A stretch of DNA of 56,497 nt from a virus: the IMG/VR virus record IMGVR_UViG_3300024517_000001, positions 1 through 56,497 of that record. The stretch is one strand, 5' to 3'. Under the pieces are notes generated by a model, which worked only from the letters and a program-made list of their open reading frames with translations, had not been told where the DNA came from and did not search any database. The first letter of the stretch is position 1, and every line of letters begins with the position of its first letter. Positions 49,551 to 55,920 of the stretch are shown piece after piece. A program made the position numbers and the translations under genes.

Positions 49551-50470
49551 TACGCTGCTAACGCCTCCCATTCTGGAGACGCTAACATCTTCCTCACCTT
49601 ATCTTCTCTGTTAACCTTCACATTATGAGGTGAACTTCCACGCTTACTATCAGGATGGGAAGACCAGTAGGTAGCTGCATTGTATGCAGTCCAGAGGGTT
49701 CCTTCCTCTCTCTTGCCATAGGTTTCATAGTGTCCTCGTCCATGTATGTGACGGTTCTCTTCATCGAAGATCTTCATGAGGTTAGATAGCATTACCTTAT
49801 TAGCTACCTTCTTCTTACTGACATTATCAGTACGTTGAGCCAGTGTTTTAGTGAAGAGATTGATAGCCTCATACCTTTTTAATGGGGTATCATACCAGTT
49901 ACGCATCTCTTCAAGACCTTTGCCAGAGATAAACTCACCAGCATTCCTAATCTTGGTAGCAAATCCAGAGATGTTAAAGTTCTTGGTATGCCTACCATAG
50001 ACATAGGCCAGCTTATCACCAGATACTAAGGTATTATAACAGAAGGATCTCCATAGTCCCATCATACCATTGTTAGCCCATGTCCTGTTATGGGATGTCC
50101 TGAAGACAAACTCAGGTATGATAGTATCTTTACCACCCATACGCATAGCATGGGCAGGGAACTTAGCTCTTAACTCCAGCTTGGCTCCATAATCATAGAC
50201 ATTAGTCGTAAAGTCAGCGTCAGTCATGTCTATCTCAGCCCTTTTAAGGGCTTCTTCTACACCATCTACGATCTCTGCATACTGGACAGGGAAGTACTCA
50301 TCAGAGACTATACCTATAGGTTCCTTGGTATCTGTACGCCTTAGACCTACTCCAATATGTGAGGGTATTTTCTCTGCTTTGGTGTAAGGAACTAAGTCTT
50401 CACCTGCTTGCCACTCATTAATAAGTGGAAATTTTTCTACCAAGAAATCTATCTTGCTATGATCAAACAT
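49550..50470 (-). CDS. DUF932 family protein
   Basis: 306 residues from the ATG at 50470 with GGAG six bases upstream. The central motifs match the DUF932/plasmid-phage family: GVGLRRTDTKEPIGIVSDEY, FRTSHNRTWANNGMMGLWRS and NTLVSGDKLAYVYGRHTKNF, followed by TAYNAATYWSSH. The family is frequent in phages and plasmids; its biochemical role is not settled. Expressed among early small genes. Confidence 0.85.
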   Translation of the reverse strand: MFDHSKIDFLVEKFPLINEWQAGEDLVPYTKAEKIPSHIGVGLRRTDTKEPIGIVSDEYFPVQYAEIVDGVEEALKRAEIDMTDADFTTNVYDYGAKLELRAKFPAHAMRMGGKDTIIPEFVFRTSHNRTWANNGMMGLWRSFCYNTLVSGDKLAYVYGRHTKNFNISGFATKIRNAGEFISGKGLEEMRNWYDTPLKRYEAINLFTKTLAQRTDNVSKKKVANKVMLSNLMKIFDEENRHIHGRGHYETYGKREEGTLWTAYNAATYWSSHPDSKRGSSPHNVKVNREDKVRKMLASPEWEALAA

Positions 50471-50687
50471 AATTATCTCCATAGTTATTGTCATGGTACT
50501 GTTCGTACCCCTCCTCTAATGACCTAAGCTCCTCAGTGAGCCAGCCATTGAGTTCCTCTATGTCAACTCTATCTACATTAGAGCCACACATCTCTATGAA
50601 TTCCTCAACCATAGGACGACACCAGCCATCCTTCTCTGAGTTAAGGAACTTAACTATATCATTAGAAGTTTTAAATGTAGGTAACAT
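50463..50687 (-). CDS. Small acidic hypothetical protein
   Basis: 74 residues (MLPTFKTSNDIVKFLNSEKD, then GWCRPMVEEFIEMCGSNVDR; acidic tail). Overlaps the DUF932 gene by 8 bases. AGGGG-type ribosome site. Function unknown. Confidence 0.65.
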   Translation of the reverse strand: MLPTFKTSNDIVKFLNSEKDGWCRPMVEEFIEMCGSNVDRVDIEELNGWLTEELRSLEEGYEQYHDNNYGDNYV

Positions 50688-50691
50688 TTAC

Positions 50692-50889
50692 TTACCCCTC
50701 CTCATGTTCAACTACGTTGTCATTAAAGTTCTTTATAATTTTATCATTACTGAATAAAGTTATTTGATCTTCAATTACCTTACCTTGATGACAGCTACTA
50801 ACTACTATCCTTGTAGACATACCAAGATCATCTCCCAAATCTCTGGAAGTTATGGTCACTTCTTGTACCCTATGTATGGAACTATCCAT
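50692..50889 (-). CDS. Small hypothetical protein
   Basis: 65 residues (VQEVTITSRDLGDDLGMSTR, then IVVSSCHQGKVIEDQITLFS). Predicted alpha/beta. AGGAGAAAGAG ribosome site. Hairpin H3 lies 17 bases upstream of its start. Function unknown. Confidence 0.65.
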   Translation of the reverse strand: MDSSIHRVQEVTITSRDLGDDLGMSTRIVVSSCHQGKVIEDQITLFSNDKIIKNFNDNVVEHEEG

Positions 50890-50905
50890 TCTCTTTCTCC
50901 TATAT

Positions 50906-50958
50906 TTAATGAGTATCTAGTAGAGTTCGTTAGTACTCACTCTACTAGATCTCATTAA
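50906..50958 (-). repeat. Hairpin element H3
   Basis: Stem of 19-20 bp (50906-50925 with 50940-50958) with a one-base bulge; loop TTCGTTAGTACTCA. The stem sequence differs from H1/H2 but still pairs. The right arm encodes the last residues and stop of the 50945-51145 gene. Confidence 0.85.
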
Positions 50959-51145
50959 TATTACAGTATCCCTTAACGATATAGTCTCGTCCAAATATAT
51001 ATCCATCAGGGCCATACTTAGCCTGAGCCTTCTTCAGGATATCAGACATAGCCCATCCCTTAACTGGACTATCTTTACCTTCCTGCATTAGTTCTTTAAC
51101 AAAATTAACTATGTCACGTTGGTAAATTATCTGGGAAGCATCCAT
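50945..51145 (-). CDS. Small hypothetical protein
   Basis: 66 residues (MDASQIIYQRDIVNFVKELM, then QEGKDSPVKGWAMSDILKKA). Helical with a basic-hydrophobic pattern. Its last residues NEI and stop fall in hairpin H3. Overlaps the ArfA-like gene by 19 bases; AAGGAG lies upstream. Function unknown. Confidence 0.6.
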   Translation of the reverse strand: MDASQIIYQRDIVNFVKELMQEGKDSPVKGWAMSDILKKAQAKYGPDGYIFGRDYIVKGYCNINEI

Positions 51146-51261
51146 TTTGCAGTCTCCTTATGTTTAAGTTTCCTATTATAACTGTTCTTACCTTTCTTGG
51201 CAAGCACAACTTTGTGCCTTAGCATCCTAAGACACTTCCAATACGGGTTTCTTTTCTTCAT
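51127..51261 (-). CDS. ArfA-like basic small protein
   Basis: 44 residues beginning MKKRNPYWKCLRMLRHKVVL, then AKKGKNSYNRKLKHKETAKW. The segment RHKVVLAKKGKNSYNRKLKH matches the core of ArfA-type ribosome rescue factors (RxRVxxxKKGKGSYxRKxKH in E. coli). If real it would bind stalled ribosomes. Too short to be sure; a ribosomal or RNA-binding mimic is also possible. It overlaps both neighbours (35 and 19 bases). Confidence 0.55.
   Translation of the reverse strand: MKKRNPYWKCLRMLRHKVVLAKKGKNSYNRKLKHKETAKWMLPR
51175..51203 (-). promoter_or_regulatory. Putative sigma70 promoter
   Basis: On the minus strand TTGCCA (51198-51203), 17 bases, TATAAT (51175-51180). It lies inside the ArfA-like gene and would drive the 51145 gene and those after it. 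Chance is possible in AT-rich DNA, but both boxes and the spacing are good. Confidence 0.55.
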
Positions 51262-51382
51262 CTTCCTTAACCTTTTCATTGTTAATGAGGTGGACAACCT
51301 GAGACATCAGCCATCCTATCAAGAACTCAGGGTGCTGACTAGGCAGTGTGTCCATTTCTGCCTGTAATTCTTCCAACGTCAA
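51227..51382 (-). CDS. Small acidic hypothetical protein (TTG start)
   Basis: 51 residues from a TTG at 51382 overlapping the previous TGA (TTGA). MTLEELQAEMDTLPSQHPEF then LIGWLMSQVVHLINNEKVKE: a helical protein with acidic end. No better start is visible. Function unknown. Confidence 0.5.
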   Translation of the reverse strand: MTLEELQAEMDTLPSQHPEFLIGWLMSQVVHLINNEKVKEDEEKKPVLEVS

Positions 51383-51609
51383 TGCAATACTCTCTTATCT
51401 TCAGTATGCTGAACGCTTTGAATTGCCACATTAAACATCCCAATAGTACTTTCTTTGCCAATAGTTTCTACATATAACTTAAGGCAAGCACTTAACAAAG
51501 CACCTGATACCATCAGGATATTAGATTTACTTTCATCAGGAGGTGAAGTCTCTCTGATAAGTTCCCATAACTTATTCTGAAACTCAAGAAGTTCTTCTTC
51601 TTCAGTCAT
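51379..51609 (-). CDS. Small hypothetical protein
   Basis: 76 residues, acidic N-terminus (MTEEEELLEFQNKLWELIRE) and a hydrophobic middle (NILMVSGALLSACLKLYVET). Its ATG overlaps the stop of the coiled-coil gene upstream (ATGA). Function unknown. Confidence 0.65.
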   Translation of the reverse strand: MTEEEELLEFQNKLWELIRETSPPDESKSNILMVSGALLSACLKLYVETIGKESTIGMFNVAIQSVQHTEDKRVLH

Positions 51610-51746
51610 GGTTTTTTCCTTAGCATATTGAGAAGCTTCTCATACTGCATGAGCTTTGCCTTTAATTTTTTAATTCTAATGTGACTATTTTGCAACTGTT
51701 CTTGCAGTTCCCTCACATTTCTTTTAAGGATTTCTGTCTGGCTCAT
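51606..51746 (-). CDS. Small coiled-coil protein
   Basis: 46 residues (MSQTEILKRNVRELQEQLQN, then SHIRIKKLKAKLMQYEKLLN). Clear heptad pattern, basic. Start and stop both overlap neighbours as ATGA, so it sits in a tightly coupled operon. Similar in kind to the frameshifted coil at 47300-47444. Confidence 0.6.
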   Translation of the reverse strand: MSQTEILKRNVRELQEQLQNSHIRIKKLKAKLMQYEKLLNMLRKKP

Positions 51747-51997
51747 AGCTTATGTAACTCCTCTTTCAATTCCTCCAGTTGATTTATACTTTCATCACAC
51801 AAGTAACGTATAGCCTTTACTTTGTCTATACATAGGTTTACTTTAGCTTTTGCTTCAGGAATTTTTCCCATGATATAGGCATCATCGATAGGCATGTGGA
51901 TTTTCTTTAAACTATTCTTAGTATGCCCAAAGACTTCATCTAATTCTGGGATAGGTTCTCCTGTTTGTACAAAACCTGTTGCTTTTTTATCACTCAT
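51743..51997 (-). CDS. Small hypothetical protein
   Basis: 84 residues (VQTGEPIPELDEVFGHTKNS, then LKKIHMPIDDAYIMGKIPEA), helical C-terminus with two Cys. Overlaps the next gene by ATGA. Function unknown. Confidence 0.65.
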   Translation of the reverse strand: MSDKKATGFVQTGEPIPELDEVFGHTKNSLKKIHMPIDDAYIMGKIPEAKAKVNLCIDKVKAIRYLCDESINQLEELKEELHKL

Positions 51998-52209
51998 GCT
52001 ACCCTCTCAATCTTTAGAGCATCTGGATAGTCTTCCAAAAGATCAGCAGTATTTTCATATAACTCTGATAGTTCTGCAAAGGAAGTTGTTCCCTTACTAT
52101 CACATACCTGACATTCATATAGTCTGCTACTTGATAGGTCTGTATCTACTGCAAAATGTCCCTCACCATCACAGTTAGGACACGTAATCGTAATGTTATA
52201 GCGTGTCAT
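51994..52209 (-). CDS. DnaJ-like zinc-knuckle protein
   Basis: 71 residues from the ATG at 52209 (GGAGG five bases upstream; the ATG at 52221 is at the ribosome site itself). TCPNCDGEGHF and ECQVCDSKGTT are two CxxCxxxG knuckles as in DnaJ zinc domains. An acidic helix follows. It could act as a zinc-binding adaptor; function unknown. Confidence 0.7.
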   Translation of the reverse strand: MTRYNITITCPNCDGEGHFAVDTDLSSSRLYECQVCDSKGTTSFAELSELYENTADLLEDYPDALKIERVA

Positions 52210-52294
52210 AGAATCCTCCATAGTATAGGAAAACTAAACATAACATAGCAATGATGGTAACTCCCATCATCAGTTTAAATATTTCATTAAGCAT
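52196..52294 (-). CDS. 32-residue membrane peptide
   Basis: MLNEIFKLMMGVTIIAMLCL then VFLYYGGFYDTL: one membrane helix. GGAGGAG lies upstream inside the previous gene and it overlaps the zinc-knuckle gene by 14 bases. Short but well placed. Confidence 0.45.
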   Translation of the reverse strand: MLNEIFKLMMGVTIIAMLCLVFLYYGGFYDTL

Positions 52295-52430
52295 TCTCCA
52301 TCTCCTCCTCTGCTAAAGACATAGCTTCTAGCTCTGCTCTGTCTACATCATTATATATTGCCAGCATTTTAGTTAAATGCTTTTCATATATGTCCTCAAG
52401 TTGAGCCTGTATTGGTGAAGGTAAACTCAT
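52287..52430 (-). CDS. Small acidic hypothetical protein
   Basis: 47 residues (MSLPSPIQAQLEDIYEKHLT, then KMLAIYNDVDRAELEAMSLA and EEEMENA). GGAG lies eight bases before the ATG. First gene after hairpin H4. Helical; function unknown. Confidence 0.6.
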   Translation of the reverse strand: MSLPSPIQAQLEDIYEKHLTKMLAIYNDVDRAELEAMSLAEEEMENA

Positions 52431-52445
52431 AACATTTCTCCATAT

Positions 52446-52500
52446 TTAATTACGTTCTCTATCTAGTACGTAAGTACTAACTAGATAGAGAACTAATTAA
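52446..52500 (-). repeat. Hairpin element H4
   Basis: Stem 52446-52466 with 52481-52500 (20 bp, one-base bulge); loop TACGTAAGTACTAA. The stem (TCTCTATCTAG) is different from H1-H3 yet pairs fully. It lies between the glycosylase-like gene and the 52287-52430 gene. Confidence 0.9.
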
Positions 52501-52525
52501 GTTTAGTATAACATAAGTAAATTAA

Positions 52526-53107
52526 TTAATCAACTATATAGTCTTTATGTAGTCGACTAACATGCTGACCATTCTTGTATTTGTTGGGGTACTTCTCAGC
52601 TAGTAGGTCACACCAGCTATTCCATAGGAATTCACAACCACCTAGATCTTCACAAAGTTTTATATATAACTTTGCTTTGCCAAGGGCTGTATCATATTTA
52701 ACTTTGCTTATCTTGAAGGCTGATGCTGATAGTCCAAACCTTCTCAGGTTATGGACATCAAGACAACCAACCTTACCAAGGCATAGCTGTAATACAAAGC
52801 CAGCTTTGACTATACCAATCCCATTAATACTAGCTACTGCTAGTAATTTCTCAGCCATCGGAAGCTTACGGCTATAGATAGCCTTATGTAAGTCTTCCTT
52901 ATTGGCTAGGATGTAGTCCCAACCAGCCCTCTTCGATCCAAATAAGTATTTGGATTTTAATCCATTACTTTTTAGGTCAATTATCTGACGGCCTACCGTC
53001 TCCCATTGCTGTTGTATAGACAACAGAACCATAGCTATAATCCATTGGGTATTATCTGGGGACTTTCTTCCCCATCTTCCAATAGATTTTTGGTGCGTAG
53101 AAAACAT
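52526..53107 (-). CDS. Helix-hairpin-helix DNA glycosylase-like protein
   Basis: 193 residues from the ATG at 53107, with AAGGAG a few bases upstream. VASINGIGIVKAGFVLQLCL is a helix-hairpin-helix, and GCLDVHN provides an Asp (D117) at the place used for catalysis in HhH-GPD glycosylases. A role in base repair or DNA binding is inferred. Several Cys in the C-terminus (LCEDLGGCEFLWNSWC) could bind metal. Confidence 0.55.
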   Translation of the reverse strand: MFSTHQKSIGRWGRKSPDNTQWIIAMVLLSIQQQWETVGRQIIDLKSNGLKSKYLFGSKRAGWDYILANKEDLHKAIYSRKLPMAEKLLAVASINGIGIVKAGFVLQLCLGKVGCLDVHNLRRFGLSASAFKISKVKYDTALGKAKLYIKLCEDLGGCEFLWNSWCDLLAEKYPNKYKNGQHVSRLHKDYIVD

Positions 53108-53121
53108 TTCCTTCTCCTTAA

Positions 53122-53397
53122 TTAACAAGGATCTCCTAACTTTGGTTGGTTCTCAACAAAGTTAAGAAGCTCTTTTAGATCTTGAATATTTTCTTCAAGA
53201 TCTGGATGGTTCCTGTTTTGGATACCTAAGTTTCTCAACAGCCATCTAATATTAGATGTAATCCATAAGTTCCTTCTATGCTTTGGAACATCGAAGCTCA
53301 TGTCTGCAAGAAAGAAATCATGAATACCATTGTCAGGTTCGTTATCCAATTTGATGTTTACACAATCTGGATTGGTTGGTAATTTTATTTCACACAT
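53122..53397 (-). CDS. Hypothetical protein
   Basis: 91 residues from the ATG at 53397 (AAGG eight bases upstream). MCEIKLPTNPDCVNIKLDNE then PDNGIHDFFLADMSFDVPKH and helical RRNLWITSNIRWLLRNLGIQ. Follows a terminator in the leader, so probably starts from read-through or its own promoter. Function unknown. Confidence 0.65.
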   Translation of the reverse strand: MCEIKLPTNPDCVNIKLDNEPDNGIHDFFLADMSFDVPKHRRNLWITSNIRWLLRNLGIQNRNHPDLEENIQDLKELLNFVENQPKLGDPC

Positions 53398-53410
53398 AGT
53401 CTTTACCTTG

Positions 53411-53470
53411 AAAAAAATAGGGAGATACAACGTAATCCCCATTAGATGGGATTGTAACAGGGTATCTCCC
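53411..53470 (-). terminator. Rho-independent terminator with nested hairpin
   Basis: On the minus strand GGGAGATAC (rc of 53462-53470) pairs with GTATCTCCC (rc of 53420-53428), with an inner AATCCC/GGGATT pair (53434-53439 with 53448-53453), followed by TATTTTTTT. It lies 10 bases after the 53480-53677 stop. Nested stem and long T-run make it a strong terminator. Confidence 0.8.
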
Positions 53471-53479
53471 CAAGTTTAC

Positions 53480-53677
53480 CTAACGGTTAACATTAAAGAT
53501 TGGCCTAATACTAGAGCCAAACTTATTAAAAGTTTTGCCAGTAAACACATAGAAGCTACGCTTTCTAAAGTGCAGACCAACTGAGCTATCGCCAACGCTT
53601 ACGCCATAGCGATTTTCTACTGTCCTAGCTGGTTTAGAAAACCAACCTGTCTTATTGAGGATTTGAAATGAGGTCAT
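53480..53677 (-). CDS. Small basic hypothetical protein
   Basis: 65 residues from the ATG at 53677, with GGAG six bases upstream (ATGs further up are in the leader). MTSFQILNKTGWFSKPARTV then ENRYGVSVGDSSVGLHFRKR: basic and beta-rich. Its leader resembles that of 54834-55034. Function unknown. Confidence 0.65.
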   Translation of the reverse strand: MTSFQILNKTGWFSKPARTVENRYGVSVGDSSVGLHFRKRSFYVFTGKTFNKFGSSIRPIFNVNR

Positions 53678-53722
53678 TTCATACTCCGTTAGTGGTGTCA
53701 GCATCAAACCCTGCCAACTTGG
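53678..53722 (-). promoter_or_regulatory. Conserved leader, copy A (CCAAGTTGG)
   Basis: Between H5 and the ATG at 53677. On the minus strand it reads CCAAGTTGGCAGGGTTTGAT, then GCTGACAC, then ACGGAGT. The leader at 55035-55079 reads CCAAGTTGGTCAGGCTTTGA, then TGATCGACAC, then ACGGAGT. Only these two genes have it. Confidence 0.6.
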
Positions 53723-53728
53723 GGTACT

Positions 53729-53780
53729 TTAATTAACTCCCTCTAGTTACGTAAACACTTAACTAGAGGGATTTAATTAA
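53729..53780 (-). repeat. Hairpin element H5
   Basis: Stem 53729-53748 with 53761-53780, 20 bp with one mismatch; loop ACGTAAACACTT. It lies between the 53788-53961 stop and the leader of the 53480-53677 gene. Confidence 0.85.
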
Positions 53781-53787
53781 GAAGATC

Positions 53788-53961
53788 TTAGTATACATAT
53801 CCTCGCCAAGATTTCACATGATCATTTATGGCTTTGGATATAGAAGCTTTCAAATCTTCCTTTTCGTTAACTGTTAAATCGTCACGAAATTCAACAGCTT
53901 TGAGCTTGTCAATTCGATCCTGTAGTGGAACACTAGAATAAGGTTTCCATGTTCTATTCAT
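53788..53961 (-). CDS. Small charged hypothetical protein
   Basis: 57 residues (MNRTWKPYSSVPLQDRIDKL, then KAVEFRDDLTVNEKEDLKAS). AAGGAG six bases before the ATG. Helical, possibly DNA-binding. Function unknown. Confidence 0.65.
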   Translation of the reverse strand: MNRTWKPYSSVPLQDRIDKLKAVEFRDDLTVNEKEDLKASISKAINDHVKSWRGYVY

Positions 53962-53972
53962 TGGCAACTCCT

Positions 53973-54236
53973 TTAATTATTTAAGTCACGCATCAGGTAT
54001 TCACCTGATTTTATTTTAGCTTGCGTTTCTTTCTTAGTCTCACTGAGAAATCTATTTCTATATTTCCCTGTAGTTTGTGAGTAATCCCACTTGTTTTTAT
54101 CAAGAAAGACTTGGCCTCTGATAATCACTACAATGAGAGTATCATAGGATTGAAACCATTTCTTGTCACCATCAGTTACTACAAACTGATTAACTACTGG
54201 TTGCCCAGTATTTCCTATCATGTTGGAAACATACAA
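53973..54236 (-). CDS. Hypothetical phage protein, DUF8033-like
   Basis: 87 residues. The stretch KWFQSYDTLIVVIIRGQVFL, then DKNKWDYSQTTGKYRNRFLS recalls the family with FQSYxTxI...xVxLDxxxWDYSxTTxKYxxxFL in marine phages. AAGGAG is upstream. No catalytic motif. Function unknown. Confidence 0.7.
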   Translation of the reverse strand: MYVSNMIGNTGQPVVNQFVVTDGDKKWFQSYDTLIVVIIRGQVFLDKNKWDYSQTTGKYRNRFLSETKKETQAKIKSGEYLMRDLNN

Positions 54237-54252
54237 TGTCTTTCTCCTTTCT

Positions 54253-54305
54253 TTAATTAACCCTCTGTAGTTACGTAAGTACTTAAACTACAGAGGTTTA
54301 ATTAA
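54253..54305 (-). repeat. Hairpin element H6
   Basis: Stem 54253-54272 with 54286-54305, 20 bp with one mismatch; loop ACGTAAGTACTTA. Stem core CCTCTGTAGTT. It lies just upstream of the 53973-54236 start. Confidence 0.9.
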
Positions 54306-54308
54306 TAT

Positions 54309-54587
54309 TTAAAAAGCCCACCATTCTTTGATGCACTTATCACTGGTTTTAATATGACTAACGTCAACAACTTGCCAGTGGCCTACTTCCTCATCTTTAC
54401 AATCTGCTGTAAAGATACCGTCAACATCTTCCTTTACAAAGCTATGACCAGCAAAGAAACTCATTGCTTTGATAGCTTCTATAGCTTCTTCTTTTGTAAT
54501 GAAAAAGGTTCCTATTCTTTTCTCGAATTCCCAATTATCAATCTCGTTAGGATCATCGAAAAAAGAACAATGCACTACCATAAACAT
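54309..54587 (-). CDS. Hypothetical protein
   Basis: 92 residues (FMVVHCSFFDDPNEIDNWEF; EEAIEAIKAMSFFAGHSFVK; ending WWAF). AAAGGAG ribosome site. Acidic alpha/beta. Function unknown. The next hairpin (H6) begins 4 bases beyond its stop. Confidence 0.65.
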   Translation of the reverse strand: MFMVVHCSFFDDPNEIDNWEFEKRIGTFFITKEEAIEAIKAMSFFAGHSFVKEDVDGIFTADCKDEEVGHWQVVDVSHIKTSDKCIKEWWAF

Positions 54588-54676
54588 AGTCTTTCTCCTT
54601 TCTTTAATCTATACCAAGTGAAGTTAATAAACTCCACTTGGCAGCCTAAATTCTCCCAACACCGCATAGCTTTCAT
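54575..54676 (-). CDS. 33-residue basic small ORF
   Basis: MKAMRCWENLGCQVEFINFT then WYRLKKGERLCLW. It overlaps the 54309-54587 start by 13 bases and contains a short hairpin (54614-54641). The ribosome site is weak. Possibly real but could be a leader region instead. Confidence 0.3.
   Translation of the reverse strand: MKAMRCWENLGCQVEFINFTWYRLKKGERLCLW
54614..54641 (-). repeat. Short hairpin without the family loop
   Basis: CCAAGTGAAGTT (54614-54625) pairs with AACTCCACTTGG (54630-54641), one A-C position that is G-U on the minus-strand RNA. The loop is only AATA. It is in the position a family hairpin would occupy, 27 bases before a gene start. Confidence 0.5.
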
Positions 54677-54745
54677 CTCTTTAGGCAGAGCCTACTCACA
54701 TTTTTTTTGGTGTTTACTGTTGTCACATTGGACAATCTCCTTTAC

Positions 54746-54797
54746 TTAATTACTAAGTATTAGTTACGTAAATACTTAACTAATACTTAGTAATTAA
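54746..54797 (-). repeat. Hairpin element H7
   Basis: Perfect 20-bp stem (54746-54765 with 54778-54797), arm TACTAAGTATTAGTT, loop ACGTAAATACTT. The stem sequence is wholly different from H6 and H8 on either side. Confidence 0.9.
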
Positions 54798-54833
54798 AGT
54801 GAGCAGTTTAATGACTTGCTCAGGTCAGCCTAC

Positions 54834-55034
54834 TTAGGCTGCTTTCCGTGAGGTTTCTACACCTTCAGGGACTGCATCAAGGTTCTTAATGACCTTGAAA
54901 GCCTGTACTGTGTTACCCTCTTTGAGGGCATGCAGTACTGCTACTGGAATACCAGCATCAGCTTTGTCTTGGAAACCATCTTCTTTGATGGTCTGCCATT
55001 TATTTGCTTTCGTCAAGAACTGAAATGTTTTCAT
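54834..55034 (-). CDS. Small Lys/Ala-rich protein
   Basis: 66 residues from the ATG at 55034 with GGAG seven bases upstream. MKTFQFLTKANKWQTIKEDG then FQDKADAGIPVAVLHALKEG: helical. Leader shared with 53480-53677. Function unknown. Confidence 0.65.
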   Translation of the reverse strand: MKTFQFLTKANKWQTIKEDGFQDKADAGIPVAVLHALKEGNTVQAFKVIKNLDAVPEGVETSRKAA

Positions 55035-55079
55035 AAGAAAACTCCGTAATGTGTCGATCATCAAAGCCTGACCAACTTG
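55035..55079 (-). promoter_or_regulatory. Conserved leader, copy B (CCAAGTTGG)
   Basis: On the minus strand CCAAGTTGGTCAGGCTTTGA, then TGATCGACAC and ACGGAGT leading to the ATG at 55034. Sister of 53678-53722. The ends of each leader carry upstream ATGs (ATGATGC and ATGATCG) in frame with the gene. Confidence 0.6.
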
Positions 55080-55086
55080 GCTATAT

Positions 55087-55138
55087 TTAATTAACCCTCT
55101 GTAGTTTCGTAAGTACTTAACTACAGAGGTTTAATTAA
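55087..55138 (-). repeat. Hairpin element H8
   Basis: Stem 55087-55106 with 55119-55138, 20 bp with one mismatch; loop TCGTAAGTACTT. The stem is the same as H6, but the loop differs by one base. Confidence 0.9.
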
Positions 55139-55144
55139 CTTCAA

Positions 55145-55321
55145 TTAAGAAGGAAACGTGTACACTGTAGCCTCTGGATTAAGAGCAAAGAACTCAGAAG
55201 CTTCAGCGAGTGCTAAAGCACCGTATGCAGCTTCAAGATCACCAGAAGCTTCATGAGAGAGAGCATCAGCAAAAAACTTATCAGCATATTCAGTGTATTC
55301 AGTAGTCGTCAATAAAACCAT
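55145..55321 (-). CDS. Small Ala-rich helical protein
   Basis: 58 residues from the ATG at 55321 (TGGAGG five bases upstream). MVLLTTTEYTEYADKFFADA then LSHEASGDLEAAYGALALAE: Ala- and Glu-rich helices. Function unknown; no membrane segment. Confidence 0.65.
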   Translation of the reverse strand: MVLLTTTEYTEYADKFFADALSHEASGDLEAAYGALALAEASEFFALNPEATVYTFPS

Positions 55322-55335
55322 CGACACCTCCAAAG

Positions 55336-55388
55336 TTAATTAACCCTTGGTAGTTACGTAAGTACTTAAACTACCAAGGTTTAATTAA
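55336..55388 (-). repeat. Hairpin element H9
   Basis: Stem 55336-55355 with 55369-55388, 20 bp with one mismatch; loop ACGTAAGTACTTA. Stem CCTTGGTAGTT differs from H6/H8 by compensated changes (CTCTG versus CTTGG, with the matching changes in the other arm). Confidence 0.9.
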
Positions 55389-55400
55389 ACTCAATTAAGA

Positions 55401-55568
55401 TTAAAGAAAAGCAGTTTCAACATCGAGTGATGTCTTAAAAGTCTCAATCCATTCTCCTTCAGAGTTATGGATTTCAAAGCCTTGTCCAGTTACTGACGTA
55501 GTAACTGTGAATTGATCATTACCATGAACAAAATCGATCATGGTTTGCAAAGCAAGTTCGTCAGTCAT
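55401..55568 (-). CDS. Small acidic hypothetical protein
   Basis: 55 residues (MTDELALQTMIDFVHGNDQF, then TVTTSVTGQGFEIHNSEGEW). The ATG overlaps the upstream stop (ATGA) and GGAG is at -8. Function unknown. Confidence 0.65.
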   Translation of the reverse strand: MTDELALQTMIDFVHGNDQFTVTTSVTGQGFEIHNSEGEWIETFKTSLDVETAFL

Positions 55569-55750
55569 GACATCTCCTTTATTGTTACGATTAGCAGGAG
55601 TATAACAAATACTCCTACTAAAGCAAAGATAAAACCTACACCAAGCATTATTACTTGGTGTTCACCAAAAAAGAATGGAAACAACAACCATTCCAGAGAG
55701 ACAACCCAGTAAGCTACTACTGGGATCATAAACGAGAGGAAAATTCTCAT
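55565..55750 (-). CDS. Two-helix membrane protein
   Basis: 61 residues with two membrane segments (FMIPVVAYWVVSLEWLLFPF; VIMLGVGFIFALVGVFVILL). The ATG overlaps the upstream stop. Likely early membrane protein, maybe for superinfection exclusion; inferred from position only. Confidence 0.65.
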   Translation of the reverse strand: MRIFLSFMIPVVAYWVVSLEWLLFPFFFGEHQVIMLGVGFIFALVGVFVILLLIVTIKEMS

Positions 55751-55896
55751 GACACTACCTCAATTCTCTCTTCGAGAATTTCTTCTCCTCTTGCCAAACC
55801 AATTTGCTCTATGGCTTGAACTCTTGTTGCAGCCCATTCATAGACATAATCAACTTCGACACCAAACTGAATTGGAATGCGATATTTCTCTTTCAT
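55747..55896 (-). CDS. First gene of minus arm, small helical protein
   Basis: 49 residues (MKEKYRIPIQFGVEVDYVYE, then WAATRVQAIEQIGLARGEEI). TGGAG is eight bases before the ATG. It is the first gene read after the non-coding junction and hairpin H10. Function unknown. Confidence 0.65.
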   Translation of the reverse strand: MKEKYRIPIQFGVEVDYVYEWAATRVQAIEQIGLARGEEILEERIEVVS

Positions 55897-55920
55897 AGCC
55901 TTAGCTCCAAAAAAAGGTTA

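Noticed and set aside
54680-54740. Short GTG frame of 17 codons after H7
   Set aside because: Too short, with a ribosome site 10 bases away; kept only as leader sequence.
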